Part shown: in pieces, positions 8,989-17,689 of the stretch
Numbering within the stretch: position 1 is the first letter of the stretch
Layout of the letters: the number at the start of each line of letters is the position of its first letter
Assembly (NCBI RefSeq): GCF_003122365.1
Contig: NZ_CP029254.1
Span: 1,441,001 to 1,505,000 of the forward strand
Length of the DNA: 64,000 nt
Source: Streptomyces spongiicola
GTDB lineage: Bacteria > Actinomycetota > Actinomycetes > Streptomycetales > Streptomycetaceae
Direction of reading: 5' to 3'
Position numbers and translations under genes: made by a program
Notes under the pieces: model-generated
Database searches by the model: none
Seen by the model: the letters and a program-made list of their open reading frames with translations, nothing else
Told to the model about the DNA's origin: nothing

Positions 8989-10308
8989 ATGCCTTCAGCC
9001 CCCTTGCTTCCGGGAACGCCCATGTCCTCGCGCCTGCGCGCCGCGTGGCCGCTGGTCGCCGTCTTCGCCGTCGGCTACCTCGCCTCCTACCTTCTCCCCA
9101 CCGTCGTCGGCCGGCTCTCCGCCGGACTCGGCCTGACCCCCGCCCAGGCCGGACTGGTCGGCTCCGGCCTGCTGTTGGCGTCCTCGGCCGCCGGCTTCGC
9201 GCTGGCCTCCCGGGTCGAGCGGTTCGGGCCGCGCCGGCTCGCCCGGGCGGGCCTGGTCCTCGCCTTCGCGGGCTACGGTGCGGCGGCCCTGACGTCCGCG
9301 GTACCGGCCGTCGTCGCCGGCGTCACGGTAGGCGGCCTCGGCTCCGGCACGGCGACCGCGGTCGCCGCGGCAGGCATCGCCGCCCAGCGCGATCCGCACC
9401 GGGTGTCCGCGCTCGGACTGCTCTCGGTGTCGGCGGCCGCCGGAGCCCTGTACCTGACGATCCCCCGGCTCGGCGGCGGCCACACGCTGCCGTTCGCCGC
9501 GCTCGCGACGGCGGCGCTCGCGGCATGGCCCGCGACCCGTCGGCTGGACTGCCCCGGGGCCCGGGTGAGCGTGCCGGGCGTCCAGGGCTTGCCGGGCCCG
9601 CGCGGCTCCCGGCCCCCGCTCCCCCGCCGCCGCTCGGGCATGGTGCTCGCGGCCTCGATGCTCTGCTGGGCGATGGCCCAGAACGCCCTGTGGGGCGTCA
9701 GCGGCCGGATAGGCACGACCCAGGCCGGACTGAGCGAGGTCACGGTCGGCGCGGTCTTCGCCGTGGCGCTGGGTGCCGGGCTGTGCGGCGTCGCCGCCGC
9801 CGGGACGGTGGGCGCGCGGTTCGGCCGGGCGGTCCCGATCGGCGCGGGTACGGCGCTCATCGCCTGCTGCGTCGTCATCAGTTCGTCCGCGCACGGCCTG
9901 GCGGCCTTCGCCGTGGGAGAGGTCCTTTGGAACACCTTCTACCCGGCGGTGCTCTCCTATCTGATCGGCCTCGCCGCCTCGCTCGACTCCCGCGGGCGCT
10001 GGGCCGTCCTCGTCGGTTCGGCGTCGTCGCTGGGCGTGGCCTGCGGCCCGGTGGCGGGCAGCCTGCTGTCGGAGCACTCGGGGTACCCGGGCATGGGGCT
10101 GGTGCTGGCCGCGGCCCTGCTGGTGGTGGCGGTGCCGATGACGGCGGTCGCCGTGCACACCTCGGGCCGTCGTCCGGTGGCCGTGCCCCTGCCGGTGCCC
10201 GCGGCGCTGCGGCGCCGCACCGCGGCGGCCCCCGCGGTGCTCGCGGAGATCCCGGTCCCGGTGGTGGAGACGGCCCCGGCGAGCGCGGCGAAGGTCCTGG
10301 CCTCCTGA
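8989..10308 (+). CDS. MFS transporter
   Basis: 439 aa with about twelve hydrophobic helices. An opening helix (WPLVAVFAVGYLASYLLPTVVG) is followed by the A-motif region after helix 2 (ASRVERFGPRRLARAG, a relaxed G-x-x-x-D-R-x-G-R-R). The central Arg/Pro loop (residues 180-215) separates the two six-helix halves. The C-terminal 50 residues are a Pro/Ala-rich cytoplasmic tail. The pattern resembles MFS exporters of the YbfB/CynX group, but the substrate is unknown. An alternative start at 9022 (MSSRLRAAW), with GGGAA eight bases upstream, is equally plausible. Divergent from the PfkB gene and convergent with the deaminase gene, with a strong shared terminator. Confidence 0.85.
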   Translation: MPSAPLLPGTPMSSRLRAAWPLVAVFAVGYLASYLLPTVVGRLSAGLGLTPAQAGLVGSGLLLASSAAGFALASRVERFGPRRLARAGLVLAFAGYGAAALTSAVPAVVAGVTVGGLGSGTATAVAAAGIAAQRDPHRVSALGLLSVSAAAGALYLTIPRLGGGHTLPFAALATAALAAWPATRRLDCPGARVSVPGVQGLPGPRGSRPPLPRRRSGMVLAASMLCWAMAQNALWGVSGRIGTTQAGLSEVTVGAVFAVALGAGLCGVAAAGTVGARFGRAVPIGAGTALIACCVVISSSAHGLAAFAVGEVLWNTFYPAVLSYLIGLAASLDSRGRWAVLVGSASSLGVACGPVAGSLLSEHSGYPGMGLVLAAALLVVAVPMTAVAVHTSGRRPVAVPLPVPAALRRRTAAAPAVLAEIPVPVVETAPASAAKVLAS

Positions 10309-10390
10309 GGCCGGGGCGGCGGCGCGCCCTCGGGGGGATCCGCCGCAGCCGGCCGGGGCGCCGAGGCGCGCGGCACCGCCCGGGCCCGCC

Positions 10391-10480
10391 GGCGCGGGTC
10401 GGCGCGGGTCGACGCAGGTCGACGCAGGTCGACGCAGGTCGACGCAGGTCGACGCAGGTCGACGCAGGTCGACGCAGGTC
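10391..10480. repeat. 10-bp tandem repeat, nine copies
   Basis: Two copies of ggcgcgggtc followed by seven exact copies of gacgcaggtc. It lies between the MFS stop and a perfect hairpin, in the convergent spacer 10309-10612. The junctions create repeated GTCGAC palindromes. No coding role. Confidence 0.95.
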
Positions 10481-10510
10481 GGCCCGGGCACGGGGATCCG
10501 TGCCCGGGCC
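10481..10510. terminator. Bidirectional terminator hairpin
   Basis: Perfect 13-bp inverted repeat ggcccgggcacgg / ccgtgcccgggcc with a 4-base loop (ggat), between the convergent MFS and deaminase genes. No U tract. Confidence 0.85.
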
Positions 10511-10612
10511 GGGCGGGTGGGGCAGGGGCCGAGGCCGGTGGTGAGGGACCGTGACGGCCGGTGCGGGCCACGCCCGGCGGGGCCGGTCCTCACGCCCGGC
10601 GGACCCGCGGTG

Positions 10613-11614
10613 TCACTCCCGGTCGAAGTCGTAGCCTGCGACCTCCGCGAGACAGCGCTCGCGGCGTGCCTCGTCCTGGTCCAGGAAGGCCGCGCGGAAG
10701 GAGTTGCGGGCCAGTTCCCGCAGCTGCTCCTGGGTCAGCCCGAGCGCCTCGCGCACCGCGTGGAAGGTGTCGCCGACGTAGCCGCCGAAGTAGGCGGGGT
10801 CGTCGGAGTTCACGGTGACCAGCAGTCCGGCGCCCATCATGGCCCGCAGCGGATGCTCCTCCAGGGTGTCGACGGCCCGCAGGCGGACGTTCGAGAGCGG
10901 GCAGAGGGTGAGCGGGACCTGCTCGCGGACCAGCCGTTCGACCAGCTCGGGATCCTCCATGGAACGCAGTCCGTGGTCGATCCGTTCGACGCCGAGGACG
11001 TCCAGCGCCTCGCGGACGTACCCGGGCGGCCCCTCCTCCCCGGCATGGGCGACCTTCCGCAGGCCGAGGGACTCGGCCGCCGCGTACACCTCGCGGAACT
11101 TCGACGGCGGGTGACCCACCTCGGCGGAGTCGAGACCGACCGCGGTGATGTGGTGCAGAAAGGGCTTCGCGGCCTCGAGCGCCGCCATCGCGGACTCGGC
11201 CGACCGGTCGCGCAGAAAGCACATGATGAGCCGGGTGGACACGCCGTGCCGCTCCTCGGCGCGGTCCAGCGCGTGCGCGAGGCCCTCGACGACCGTGCCG
11301 ACCGGGACACCGCGTTCCATGTGGGCCTGCGGGTCGAAGAAGATCTCGGCGTGCCGCACCCCCTGGGCCGCGGCGCGCGCCAGATACGCGTCGGCGAGTT
11401 CCGTGAAGTCGTCCGCGGTGTGCAGGACCGCCATCAGCCCGTAGTAGAGGTCGAGGAAGGACTGAAGATCGCTGAACAGGTAGGCCCTGCGCAGGTCTTC
11501 GGTGCCGGCGTAGGGCAGTTCGACGCCGTTGCGCTCGGCCAGGGTGAAGGCGAGCTCGGGTTCGAGGGTGCCCTCGATGTGCAGATGCAGTTCGGCCTTG
11601 GGAATGAGTGACAT
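10613..11614 (-). CDS. Adenine/adenosine deaminase family hydrolase
   Basis: 333 aa, ATG at 11614. Zinc-site motifs of the amidohydrolase family: HLHIEGTLEPE (residues 10-20), VAHAGEEGPP, RIDHGLR and VNSDDPAYFGGYV. The HLHxEGTLEPE and NSDDPAYFGGY forms are those of the microbial/fungal adenine deaminase subgroup rather than classical adenosine deaminase, which usually has HVHLDG. I therefore favour adenine to hypoxanthine deamination (purine salvage), though databases often name it adenosine deaminase. Convergent with the MFS gene. The upstream rnz gene ends 30 bp before its start, so the two may be cotranscribed. Confidence 0.9.
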   Translation of the reverse strand: MSLIPKAELHLHIEGTLEPELAFTLAERNGVELPYAGTEDLRRAYLFSDLQSFLDLYYGLMAVLHTADDFTELADAYLARAAAQGVRHAEIFFDPQAHMERGVPVGTVVEGLAHALDRAEERHGVSTRLIMCFLRDRSAESAMAALEAAKPFLHHITAVGLDSAEVGHPPSKFREVYAAAESLGLRKVAHAGEEGPPGYVREALDVLGVERIDHGLRSMEDPELVERLVREQVPLTLCPLSNVRLRAVDTLEEHPLRAMMGAGLLVTVNSDDPAYFGGYVGDTFHAVREALGLTQEQLRELARNSFRAAFLDQDEARRERCLAEVAGYDFDRE

Positions 11615-11644
11615 CGGGTGCTCGCTCGGGCGTCGGCGGGTGGA

Positions 11645-12553
11645 TCAGGCTTCGCGTCTGGGCACCGGGACCCGTACGAGGTCCCGGGCCACGGACAGTT
11701 CGCCCTCGAAGCCGGCGGCACGGGCCTGCCGCTCGAACTCGTCGGGTTCGCTGTAGCGCTGGGAGAAGTGTGTCAGTACGAGGTGCCGTACGCCCGCAGC
11801 GCGCGCCACGCGGGCCGCCTGTCCCGCCGTGAGATGACCGTGGTCGCCGGCGAGCGCGACGTCCTCGTCGAGGAACGTCGACTCGATCACCAGCATGTCG
11901 CAGCCCTCGGCCAGCTCGTACGCCCCGTCGCAGAGACGGGTGTCCATCACGAACGCGAAGCGCTGCCCCCGCCGCACCTCGCTGACGTCCTCCAGCGCGA
12001 CCCCGCCGAGGACGCCCTCCCGCTGGATGCGGCCCACGTCGGGCCCCTCGATGCCGTGCGCGGCCAGGCGGGCGGGCAGCATGCGGCGTCCGTCGGGCTC
12101 GGTCAGCCGGTAGCCGAAGGACTCGACGGGGTGGTCGAGGCGGCGCGCCTCGAGCGTGTAAGAAGGCGTGTCGGCGATGACGCCGCCGCCCGCGACCGGG
12201 GCCTCGGTGAGGCGGACCGTCTCGCGGTAGGCCGTCGCGTACCGGAGCCGTTCGAAGAAGCGCTGCCCGCTCGCCGGGTAGTGGGCCGTGACCGGGTGCG
12301 GAACCTGGTCGAGGTTGATGCGCTGGATCACGCCCGCGAGGCCGAGGGAGTGGTCCCCGTGGAAGTGGGTGACGCAGATCCGGTCGATGTCGTGTGCGGC
12401 GACCCCGGCCCTCAGCATCTGCCGCTGGGTGCCCTCACCGGGGTCGAAGAGGATGCCCTCCCCGTCCCAGCGCAGCAGATAGCCGTTGTGGTTGCGGTGC
12501 CGGGTGGGCACCTGGCTGGCCGTGCCGAGCACGACCAGTTCGCGTACGGACAA
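11645..12553 (-). CDS. rnz: Ribonuclease Z (tRNA 3'-end processing)
   Basis: 302 aa. The start is a TTG at 12553 with GGAG six bases upstream; no better in-frame ATG/GTG precedes the conserved [18 protein letters not shown]. The metallo-beta-lactamase signature [11 protein letters not shown] (around residue 63) and later HxH/D elements ([36 protein letters not shown]) are those of tRNase Z of the ElaC type. It cleaves tRNA precursors 3' of the discriminator base. The gene lies downstream of a HIT gene, from which it is separated by a striking 10-bp repeat array right in front of its ribosome-binding site. Confidence 0.93.
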   Translation of the reverse strand: MSVRELVVLGTASQVPTRHRNHNGYLLRWDGEGILFDPGEGTQRQMLRAGVAAHDIDRICVTHFHGDHSLGLAGVIQRINLDQVPHPVTAHYPASGQRFFERLRYATAYRETVRLTEAPVAGGGVIADTPSYTLEARRLDHPVESFGYRLTEPDGRRMLPARLAAHGIEGPDVGRIQREGVLGGVALEDVSEVRRGQRFAFVMDTRLCDGAYELAEGCDMLVIESTFLDEDVALAGDHGHLTAGQAARVARAAGVRHLVLTHFSQRYSEPDEFERQARAAGFEGELSVARDLVRVPVPRREA

Positions 12554-12560
12554 GATGGGC

Positions 12561-12670
12561 TCCGTGCCTTTCGGTGCCTTTCGGCGCTGTTCAGTGGCGT
12601 TCGGTGCCGTCCGGTGCCTTTCGGTGCTGTTCGGTGGCGTCCGGTGCCGTCCGGTGCCGTCCGGCGCTTC
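12561..12670. repeat. Degenerate 10-bp tandem repeat, about eleven copies, in front of rnz
   Basis: Eleven consecutive 10-mers of the type tcggtgcc(t/g)t in exact 10-bp phase fill most of the 138-bp spacer between the HIT gene and the TTG start of rnz. The nearest copy ends only a few bases from the rnz ribosome site, so the repeat RNA would form much of the rnz leader. Confidence 0.9.
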
Positions 12671-12691
12671 AGCGCCTTGCGGTGCGCCGCT

Positions 12692-13051
12692 CTACCCGGG
12701 CGGCCACTGCAGACCGCGCCCGCCGAGGACGTGGGCGTGCGTGTGGAACACGGTCTGGCCGGCTCCGGCGCCGGTGTTGAAGACGATGCGGAAGCCGGAG
12801 GCGTCGACCTTGTCCATCGCGGCGACCTCGGCGGCCTCGCGCAGTATCTCGGCCGCCACGCCCGGCTCGGCCCCGGCGAGGGTGGCCGCGTCCGGATAGT
12901 GGACCTTGGGGATCACCAGCACATGCGTCGGCGCCTGCGGGTTGATGTCCCGGAAGGCGAGCGTGGTCTCCGTCTCGCGGACGACGGTGGCAGGCACCTC
13001 CCCCGACACGATCTTGCAGAACAGGCAGTCGGCTTGCGGTTCTCCCGCCAT
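12692..13051 (-). CDS. HIT family nucleotide hydrolase
   Basis: 119 aa, ATG at 13051. The histidine triad is VFHTHAHVLGG near residue 100 (H-x-H-x-H). The N-terminal CLFCKIVSGEVPA supplies the paired Cys seen in zinc-binding HINT-type members, and DINPQAPTHVLVIPK is the usual core strand. Such proteins hydrolyse AMP-lysine or other purine phosphoramidates. Complete length for the family. Probably first gene of a HIT-rnz-deaminase group. Confidence 0.95.
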   Translation of the reverse strand: MAGEPQADCLFCKIVSGEVPATVVRETETTLAFRDINPQAPTHVLVIPKVHYPDAATLAGAEPGVAAEILREAAEVAAMDKVDASGFRIVFNTGAGAGQTVFHTHAHVLGGRGLQWPPG

Positions 13052-13435
13052 GGTCCGGGCCCCTTCACGACTCCGACGATCAGTGGAACTGCATGGTATC
13101 GGTGCCGGGGTGCGCCTTCTCCCGGTGCCGGGTGCGCCTCTTCCGGGTGCCCGGGTGCGCCTTCTCCGGGTGCCCGGGTGCGCCTTCTCCGGGTGCCGCG
13201 CGGCACGGGCCCGCGCCCCGGTCCCCCGGCAGGGCCGCTTGCCTCCCGGGGCATGCCTCGGACCCCTGCCCGGCTCCGGCCGGGGGTCGGCAGGGGGTCG
13301 GCAGGGACCTCCGGCGGCCCCTCGGCAGGCGGGCCTCCGAGCGGCAGGGGCCGGGATCTCCGGTAGGGGCGGCCGGGGGCACCTGGGCTGTGCGACCGGG
13401 AGTGCCCGGACGGGAGTGCCCGGACGGGGTGCGGC
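13052..13435. repeat. Spacer with 22/23-bp tandem repeats
   Basis: 13107-13197 contains about four copies of a 22-24-bp unit built on gggtgcgccttctccgggtg. The remainder is GC-rich with no convincing gene. Open frames across it translate as Arg/Pro/Gly strings on both strands. Confidence 0.7.
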
Positions 13436-13987
13436 CTATCCGGCGGTGGTGCGGGTCTCGGTGACGGTGACGGTGACAGTCGCGGTGACCGTGGGACGCG
13501 GCGCCCCGCCGTTCCCCGGGGCGGGAGGGAACGACCACGGCGTCCTGGTGGCGGTGGGCAGCGGGGCGTTGCAGTCACCGAGGACGTAGGCGCGGAAGAC
13601 CCGGCGGCCGTCGGACTTCGCCGTGAGGTCGCCGTGTACACACCTGCCGCCGATCTCCTGGGTGACCGTTCCGGTGATGGTGATCCTCGCGCCGTCGCCG
13701 GTCTCGCCCTCGCAGTCGACACCGGCCGCCGCGCGACCCGAAGGGGAGGCGCCGGTGGCGCTGTTGAGCCGCGCCGAGCAGCTGAGCCAGTGGACGGGGA
13801 CACCCTCCTCCTCCAGCGCCCGCGTGCCCGCTCGGTCGGTGGTGTACGACACCGCCATGGCGCTCAGACCACCGGATGTCCCGGGGTCGCAGGCCACGAG
13901 GCCGGAAGCGGTCAGGGCCGCGCAGGCGGACGCGGTCAGGACACGGAGCGGGCGGGGGAGGCAGCGCAGGCGGAGAGGGGCCGTCAT
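13436..13987 (-). CDS. Putative lipoprotein of unknown function
   Basis: 183 aa, ATG at 13987. An Arg-rich n-region, a short hydrophobic core (VLTASACAALTA) and a lipobox ASGLVAC at residues 27-33 predict a lipid-anchored extracytoplasmic protein. The mature part contains four further cysteines (in LSCS, VDCE, RCVHG and GDCN), consistent with two disulfides, and ends in a Thr/Val-rich tail (TVTATVTVTVTETRTT) encoded by 6-bp repeats. I recognise no family. It stands alone between two repeat-rich spacers. Confidence 0.7.
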   Translation of the reverse strand: MTAPLRLRCLPRPLRVLTASACAALTASGLVACDPGTSGGLSAMAVSYTTDRAGTRALEEEGVPVHWLSCSARLNSATGASPSGRAAAGVDCEGETGDGARITITGTVTQEIGGRCVHGDLTAKSDGRRVFRAYVLGDCNAPLPTATRTPWSFPPAPGNGGAPRPTVTATVTVTVTETRTTAG

Positions 13988-14524
13988 GGGCGGCAGCGTG
14001 CCAGGAGAGGGGGGAGCACGGTAGACCGTTTGCGGCCAACGGCCCCTTCACATAAGCCGGACGGGTGACACTCGCGGGCGCGACGCCACTCGGCGAGGCA
14101 CCACCGCTCTCCCTGCTCCGGCCGGGGTCGGCTCGGCCGGGCCGCAGTCGGGGCCGGGCCGGGAAACCTTCGGGGCCGGGGCCGGGAACCCTCGGGGCGG
14201 GGGCTCGGGGTCGCGCCAGGGCCTCGGGCTCGGGCTCGGGCTAGAGACAGAGACAGAGACAGAGACAGAGACAGCAACAGGGACAGGGACAGGGGCAGGG
14301 GAGCGTTCGGGCGGCGCCCTCGCCGAAGGCGCAGCGGCGTACGCCTCCGGGAGGCCGGTCCCCGCCGGGGACCTCGCCGCTGCCGGCACCGGCCGGGGAG
14401 GGCCGCTCCGCCTTCTGCCCTCCGCCGCTCCGCCACCGGCCCGCCGCCGGCCCTCCGCCGGTCGTCCGCCGGTCGTAAGGAGCGGGCGCCCGCAGCCGCG
14501 GCGCACGGCGGAAGGCGTAGCGGT
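13988..14524. repeat. Spacer with hexanucleotide microsatellites
   Basis: 537 bases without a credible gene. 14224-14242 is (cgggct)3. It runs straight into five to six copies of gagaca (14244-14275) and then three to four of gggaca. 14420-14470 carries repeated ccgcc(g/c)gccctccgcc-type motifs. The array lies immediately downstream of rsmE. Confidence 0.75.
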
Positions 14525-15256
14525 TCAGGACCAGCGGCCGGTGCGACCGAGCAGCAGGGCGGACGCCGCCGTCCCCGCGGTGGAGGTCCGCAGGACGCTC
14601 CTGCCCAGGCGGCAGGGCCTGGCGCCCGCCTCGGCGAACACGGCCGACTCCTCCGGCGAGACGCCCCCTTCGGGCCCGACGACCAGCACGATGTCCCCGG
14701 AGGACGGCAGTTGCGCGGTCGCGAGCGGTTCCGCGCCCTCCTCGTGCAGCACGACCGCGAGGTCCGCCCCTGCGAGCAGCCGGGCCACCTGCCCGGTCGT
14801 GGCCGCCTCGGCCACGTCGGGGAAGCGGAGCCGCCGTGACTGCTTGCCCGCCTCACGGGCCGTGGAGCGCCACCTGGCGAGGGACTTGGCGCCGCGGTCG
14901 CCCTTCCACTGCGTGATGCAGCGGGCGGCCGCCCACGGCACGATCACGTCGACGCCGGTCTCGGTCATCGTCTCGACGGCGAGTTCGCCGCGGTCTCCCT
15001 TGGGCAGGGCCTGGACGACGGTGATCCGGGGGGCGGGTTCCGGCTCCTCGCGCAGTTCCGTGACGGTGACGTCGAGGCGATCCCTGCCCTCGACTGCGGC
15101 GACGGTGCCGTAGCCTCCGGTGCCCCGGCCGTCGGTGAGGACGATCTGCTCCCCCACGCGCAGACGGCGCACGGAGACGGCGTGCCGCCCCTCGGGCCCG
15201 TCCAGGGTGACGGTGCCGGTGCGGACCTCTCCGACCAGGAAGACGGGGGCGGTCAC
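14525..15256 (-). CDS. rsmE: 16S rRNA (uracil-1498-N3)-methyltransferase RsmE
   Basis: 243 aa. GTG at 15256 overlaps the TGA of the upstream nitronate monooxygenase (GTGA), implying coupling. SPOUT-fold hallmarks: N-terminal PUA-like domain (HAVSVRRLRVGEQIVLTDG), the QALPKGDRGELAVETMTETGV block, the SAM-knot strand IVLVVGPEGGVSPEE, and the C-terminal RLGRSVLRTSTAG. It methylates U1498 in helix 44 of 16S rRNA. Full length. Its position next to dnaJ/hrcA is common in actinobacteria and many other phyla. Confidence 0.95.
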   Translation of the reverse strand: MTAPVFLVGEVRTGTVTLDGPEGRHAVSVRRLRVGEQIVLTDGRGTGGYGTVAAVEGRDRLDVTVTELREEPEPAPRITVVQALPKGDRGELAVETMTETGVDVIVPWAAARCITQWKGDRGAKSLARWRSTAREAGKQSRRLRFPDVAEAATTGQVARLLAGADLAVVLHEEGAEPLATAQLPSSGDIVLVVGPEGGVSPEESAVFAEAGARPCRLGRSVLRTSTAGTAASALLLGRTGRWS

Positions 15257-16326
15257 GAAGGGTTCCGGAGCGCGAGGGCGGCGGCGGCCGCGGCGGTCTC
15301 TGCGGCGAGGACCTCGATGAGGCGCCCGGCGGGAAGGTAGCGGGCCAGGCGGTGACCCTGGCCGGCCCAGAGGGCCATGGCCTGCGGGTCGCCGGCCTTG
15401 GCAGCGGCCTTGCGCAGACCGGAGGTGAGGTGGTGCACCTCGGGGTAGGCGGCGGGCGCGTACGGCCCGTGTTCCCTCATGAACCGGTTGACGAGGCCGC
15501 GGGCGGGACGACCGGAGAAGGCCCGGGTCAGCTCGGTCCTGCCGAACAGCGGACTGGTCATGGCCTGCTTGTGCAACGCGTTCGCGCCGGACTCCGGGCA
15601 CACCAGGAAAGCGGTGCCGAGCTGGGCCGCCTCGGCCCCCGCGGCCAGGACGGCGGCGATCTGCGAGCCGCGCATGATGCCGCCCGCCCCGACGATCGGC
15701 AGGCTCACGGCCTCGCGGATCTGCGCGATCAGCGCGAGCAGGCCGATGCCGGCGCCGTCGTCGGCCGGGTCGTCGCGGTGGGTGCCCTGGTGGCCGCCGG
15801 CCTCGACGCCCTGCACGCAGACGGCGTCGGCACCCGCGTGCTGCGCGGCCAGCGCCTCGTCGGCCGTGGTGGCGGTGACGACCGTGAGCGTCCCGGCGCG
15901 CCTCAGCCGGGCGACGGCCGCGGCGGTGGGGCAGCCGAAGGTGAACGACACCACGGGCACGGGGTCGTCCCGCAGGACGGCGAGCTTGGCCTCGTAGCCG
16001 TCGTCCCGGCCGGAGTCGGGATCGCCGAGCGGTGTGCCGTACCAGCCGGCCTCGCCGGCGAGCTGGTGCCGGTAGACGTCGACGGCCGCGGCGTCGGCGT
16101 AGGCGGGCTGCGGCATGAACAGGTTCACCCCGAACGGGCGCCCGGTGAGACCGCGAAGCTGTTTGATCTCCTGGTACATCCCGTCCGCGGTCTTGTAACC
16201 GGCGGCGAGGAACCCCAGTCCCCCCGCCTCGGACACGGCGGCGACGAGTTCCGGCCGGGAAGCGCCTCCCGCCATGGGGGCCTGCACGATCGGGTGACGG
16301 CAGAGATCGGTCAGCGCGGAGGACAT
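15253..16326 (-). CDS. Nitronate monooxygenase (2-nitropropane dioxygenase-like)
   Basis: 357 aa, ATG at 16326. A TIM-barrel FMN enzyme: N-terminal IVQAPMAGGASRPELVAAVSEAGGLGF, the central GADAVCVQGVEAGGHQGTHR with the flavin/substrate histidine, PIVGAGGIMRG and QLGTAFLVCPESGA are all family signatures. It oxidises nitronates such as propionate-3-nitronate. It overlaps rsmE by 4 bp. In Streptomyces this type is a housekeeping gene between dnaJ and rsmE. Confidence 0.92.
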   Translation of the reverse strand: MSSALTDLCRHPIVQAPMAGGASRPELVAAVSEAGGLGFLAAGYKTADGMYQEIKQLRGLTGRPFGVNLFMPQPAYADAAAVDVYRHQLAGEAGWYGTPLGDPDSGRDDGYEAKLAVLRDDPVPVVSFTFGCPTAAAVARLRRAGTLTVVTATTADEALAAQHAGADAVCVQGVEAGGHQGTHRDDPADDGAGIGLLALIAQIREAVSLPIVGAGGIMRGSQIAAVLAAGAEAAQLGTAFLVCPESGANALHKQAMTSPLFGRTELTRAFSGRPARGLVNRFMREHGPYAPAAYPEVHHLTSGLRKAAAKAGDPQAMALWAGQGHRLARYLPAGRLIEVLAAETAAAAAALALRNPS

Positions 16327-16552
16327 GCCCGCATGGTGCCATGCCCCGCCCCCACGTCCGAATCCCGCCCTCCGGTACCCCGTGGCCGGCCCCGGGGCGC
16401 GACCGCCACCGGCACGGACGGGCGTGCGGGGCCGCGGCCCCGCACCGGGTGCCGACGCCGCCGGGGCCCGCGGGCGGGCACGGCGCCGTGCCGGTCACGA
16501 CCCCGAGGGCCCGCCGGGACCCCGCCGGGACCCCGAGGCCCGCGGGGCGGCG

Positions 16553-17689
16553 TCACCTGCCGTTGAACGCGTCCTTGAGGCGGGAGAACAGCCCCTGCTG
16601 TCCCGGCTGGAACTGGCCCATGGGCCGCTCCTCGCCGCGGAGCTTCGCCAGCTCCCGCAGCAGGCGTTCCTGCTCGGGATCGAGCTTCCCGGGCGTCTGC
16701 ACCTCGACATGGACGATCAGGTCGCCGCGCCCCCCGCCGCGCAGGTGGGTGACGCCCCGGCCGTGCAGCGGGATCGACTGGCCGGACTGGGTGCCGGGGC
16801 GGATGTCGATCTCCTCCACGCCGTCGAGCGTCTCCAGCGGCACCTTCGTGCCGAGGGCGCCCGCGGTCATGGGAATGGTCACCGTGCAGTGCAGATCGTC
16901 ACCGCGGCGCTGGAACACCGGGTGCGGCAGCTCGTGGATCTCGACGTACAGATCGCCGGCGGGGCCGCCGCCCGGGCCCACCTCGCCCTCGCCCGCCAGC
17001 TGGATGCGGGTGCCGTTGTCCACTCCTGCCGGGATCTTCACGGTCAGGGTGCGGCGCGACCGGACCCGGCCGTCGCCGGCGCACTCCGGGCACGGGGTCG
17101 GGACGACGGTCCCGAAGCCCTGGCACTGGGGGCACGGCCGCGAGGTCATGACCTGGCCCAGGAAGGACCGGGTGACCTGCGACACCTCGCCGCGGCCGCG
17201 GCACATGTCGCACGTCTGCGCCGACGTACCGGGCGCGGCGCCCTCGCCCGAGCAGGTCGTGCACACGACGGCGGTGTCGACCTGGATGTCCTTCGTGGTG
17301 CCGAACGCGGCCTCGTTGAGCTCGACCTCCAGCCGGATCATGGCGTCCTGGCCGCGCCGCGTCCGCGACCTCGGCCCGCGCTGGGACGCGGTCCCGAAGA
17401 ACGCGTCCATGATGTCGGAGAAGTTGCCGAAGCCGCCGGCGCCGAAGCCGCCCGCGGCGCCGCCGTTGGCAGCGGACAGCGGATCGCCGCCGAGATCGTA
17501 GACCTGCTTCTTCTGCGGGTCCGACAGCACCTCGTACGCGGCGTTGATCTCCTTGAAGCGCTCCTGCGTCTTCGGGTCCGGGTTCACGTCCGGGTGGAGT
17601 TCCCGCGCGAGCCGCCGGAAGGCCTTCTTGATCTCGTCCTGCGATGCGTCGCGGCGTACGCCGAGTACGGCGTAGTAGTCCGTGGCCAC
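16553..17689 (-). CDS. dnaJ: Chaperone DnaJ
   Basis: 378 aa, GTG at 17689 two bases... immediately after the hrcA stop region. Order of domains: J domain with HPD (ARELHPDVNPD, residues 30-40), Gly/Phe-rich linker (GGFGAGGFGNF), four zinc-finger repeats of the C-x-x-C-x-G-x-G type (CTTCSGEG, CDMCRGRG, CPQCQGFG, CPECAGDG) and the C-terminal substrate-binding domains. It stimulates DnaK ATPase. No dnaK or grpE is nearby, so this is the second-copy type that Streptomyces carries next to hrcA. Cotranscribed with hrcA and hence under CIRCE control. Confidence 0.97.
   Translation of the reverse strand: MATDYYAVLGVRRDASQDEIKKAFRRLARELHPDVNPDPKTQERFKEINAAYEVLSDPQKKQVYDLGGDPLSAANGGAAGGFGAGGFGNFSDIMDAFFGTASQRGPRSRTRRGQDAMIRLEVELNEAAFGTTKDIQVDTAVVCTTCSGEGAAPGTSAQTCDMCRGRGEVSQVTRSFLGQVMTSRPCPQCQGFGTVVPTPCPECAGDGRVRSRRTLTVKIPAGVDNGTRIQLAGEGEVGPGGGPAGDLYVEIHELPHPVFQRRGDDLHCTVTIPMTAGALGTKVPLETLDGVEEIDIRPGTQSGQSIPLHGRGVTHLRGGGRGDLIVHVEVQTPGKLDPEQERLLRELAKLRGEERPMGQFQPGQQGLFSRLKDAFNGR

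Noticed and set aside
13436..13987. Protease inhibitor (SSI-like) identity for the lipoprotein
   Set aside because: Size and cysteines are vaguely similar, but the lipobox and sequence blocks do not match the inhibitor family.
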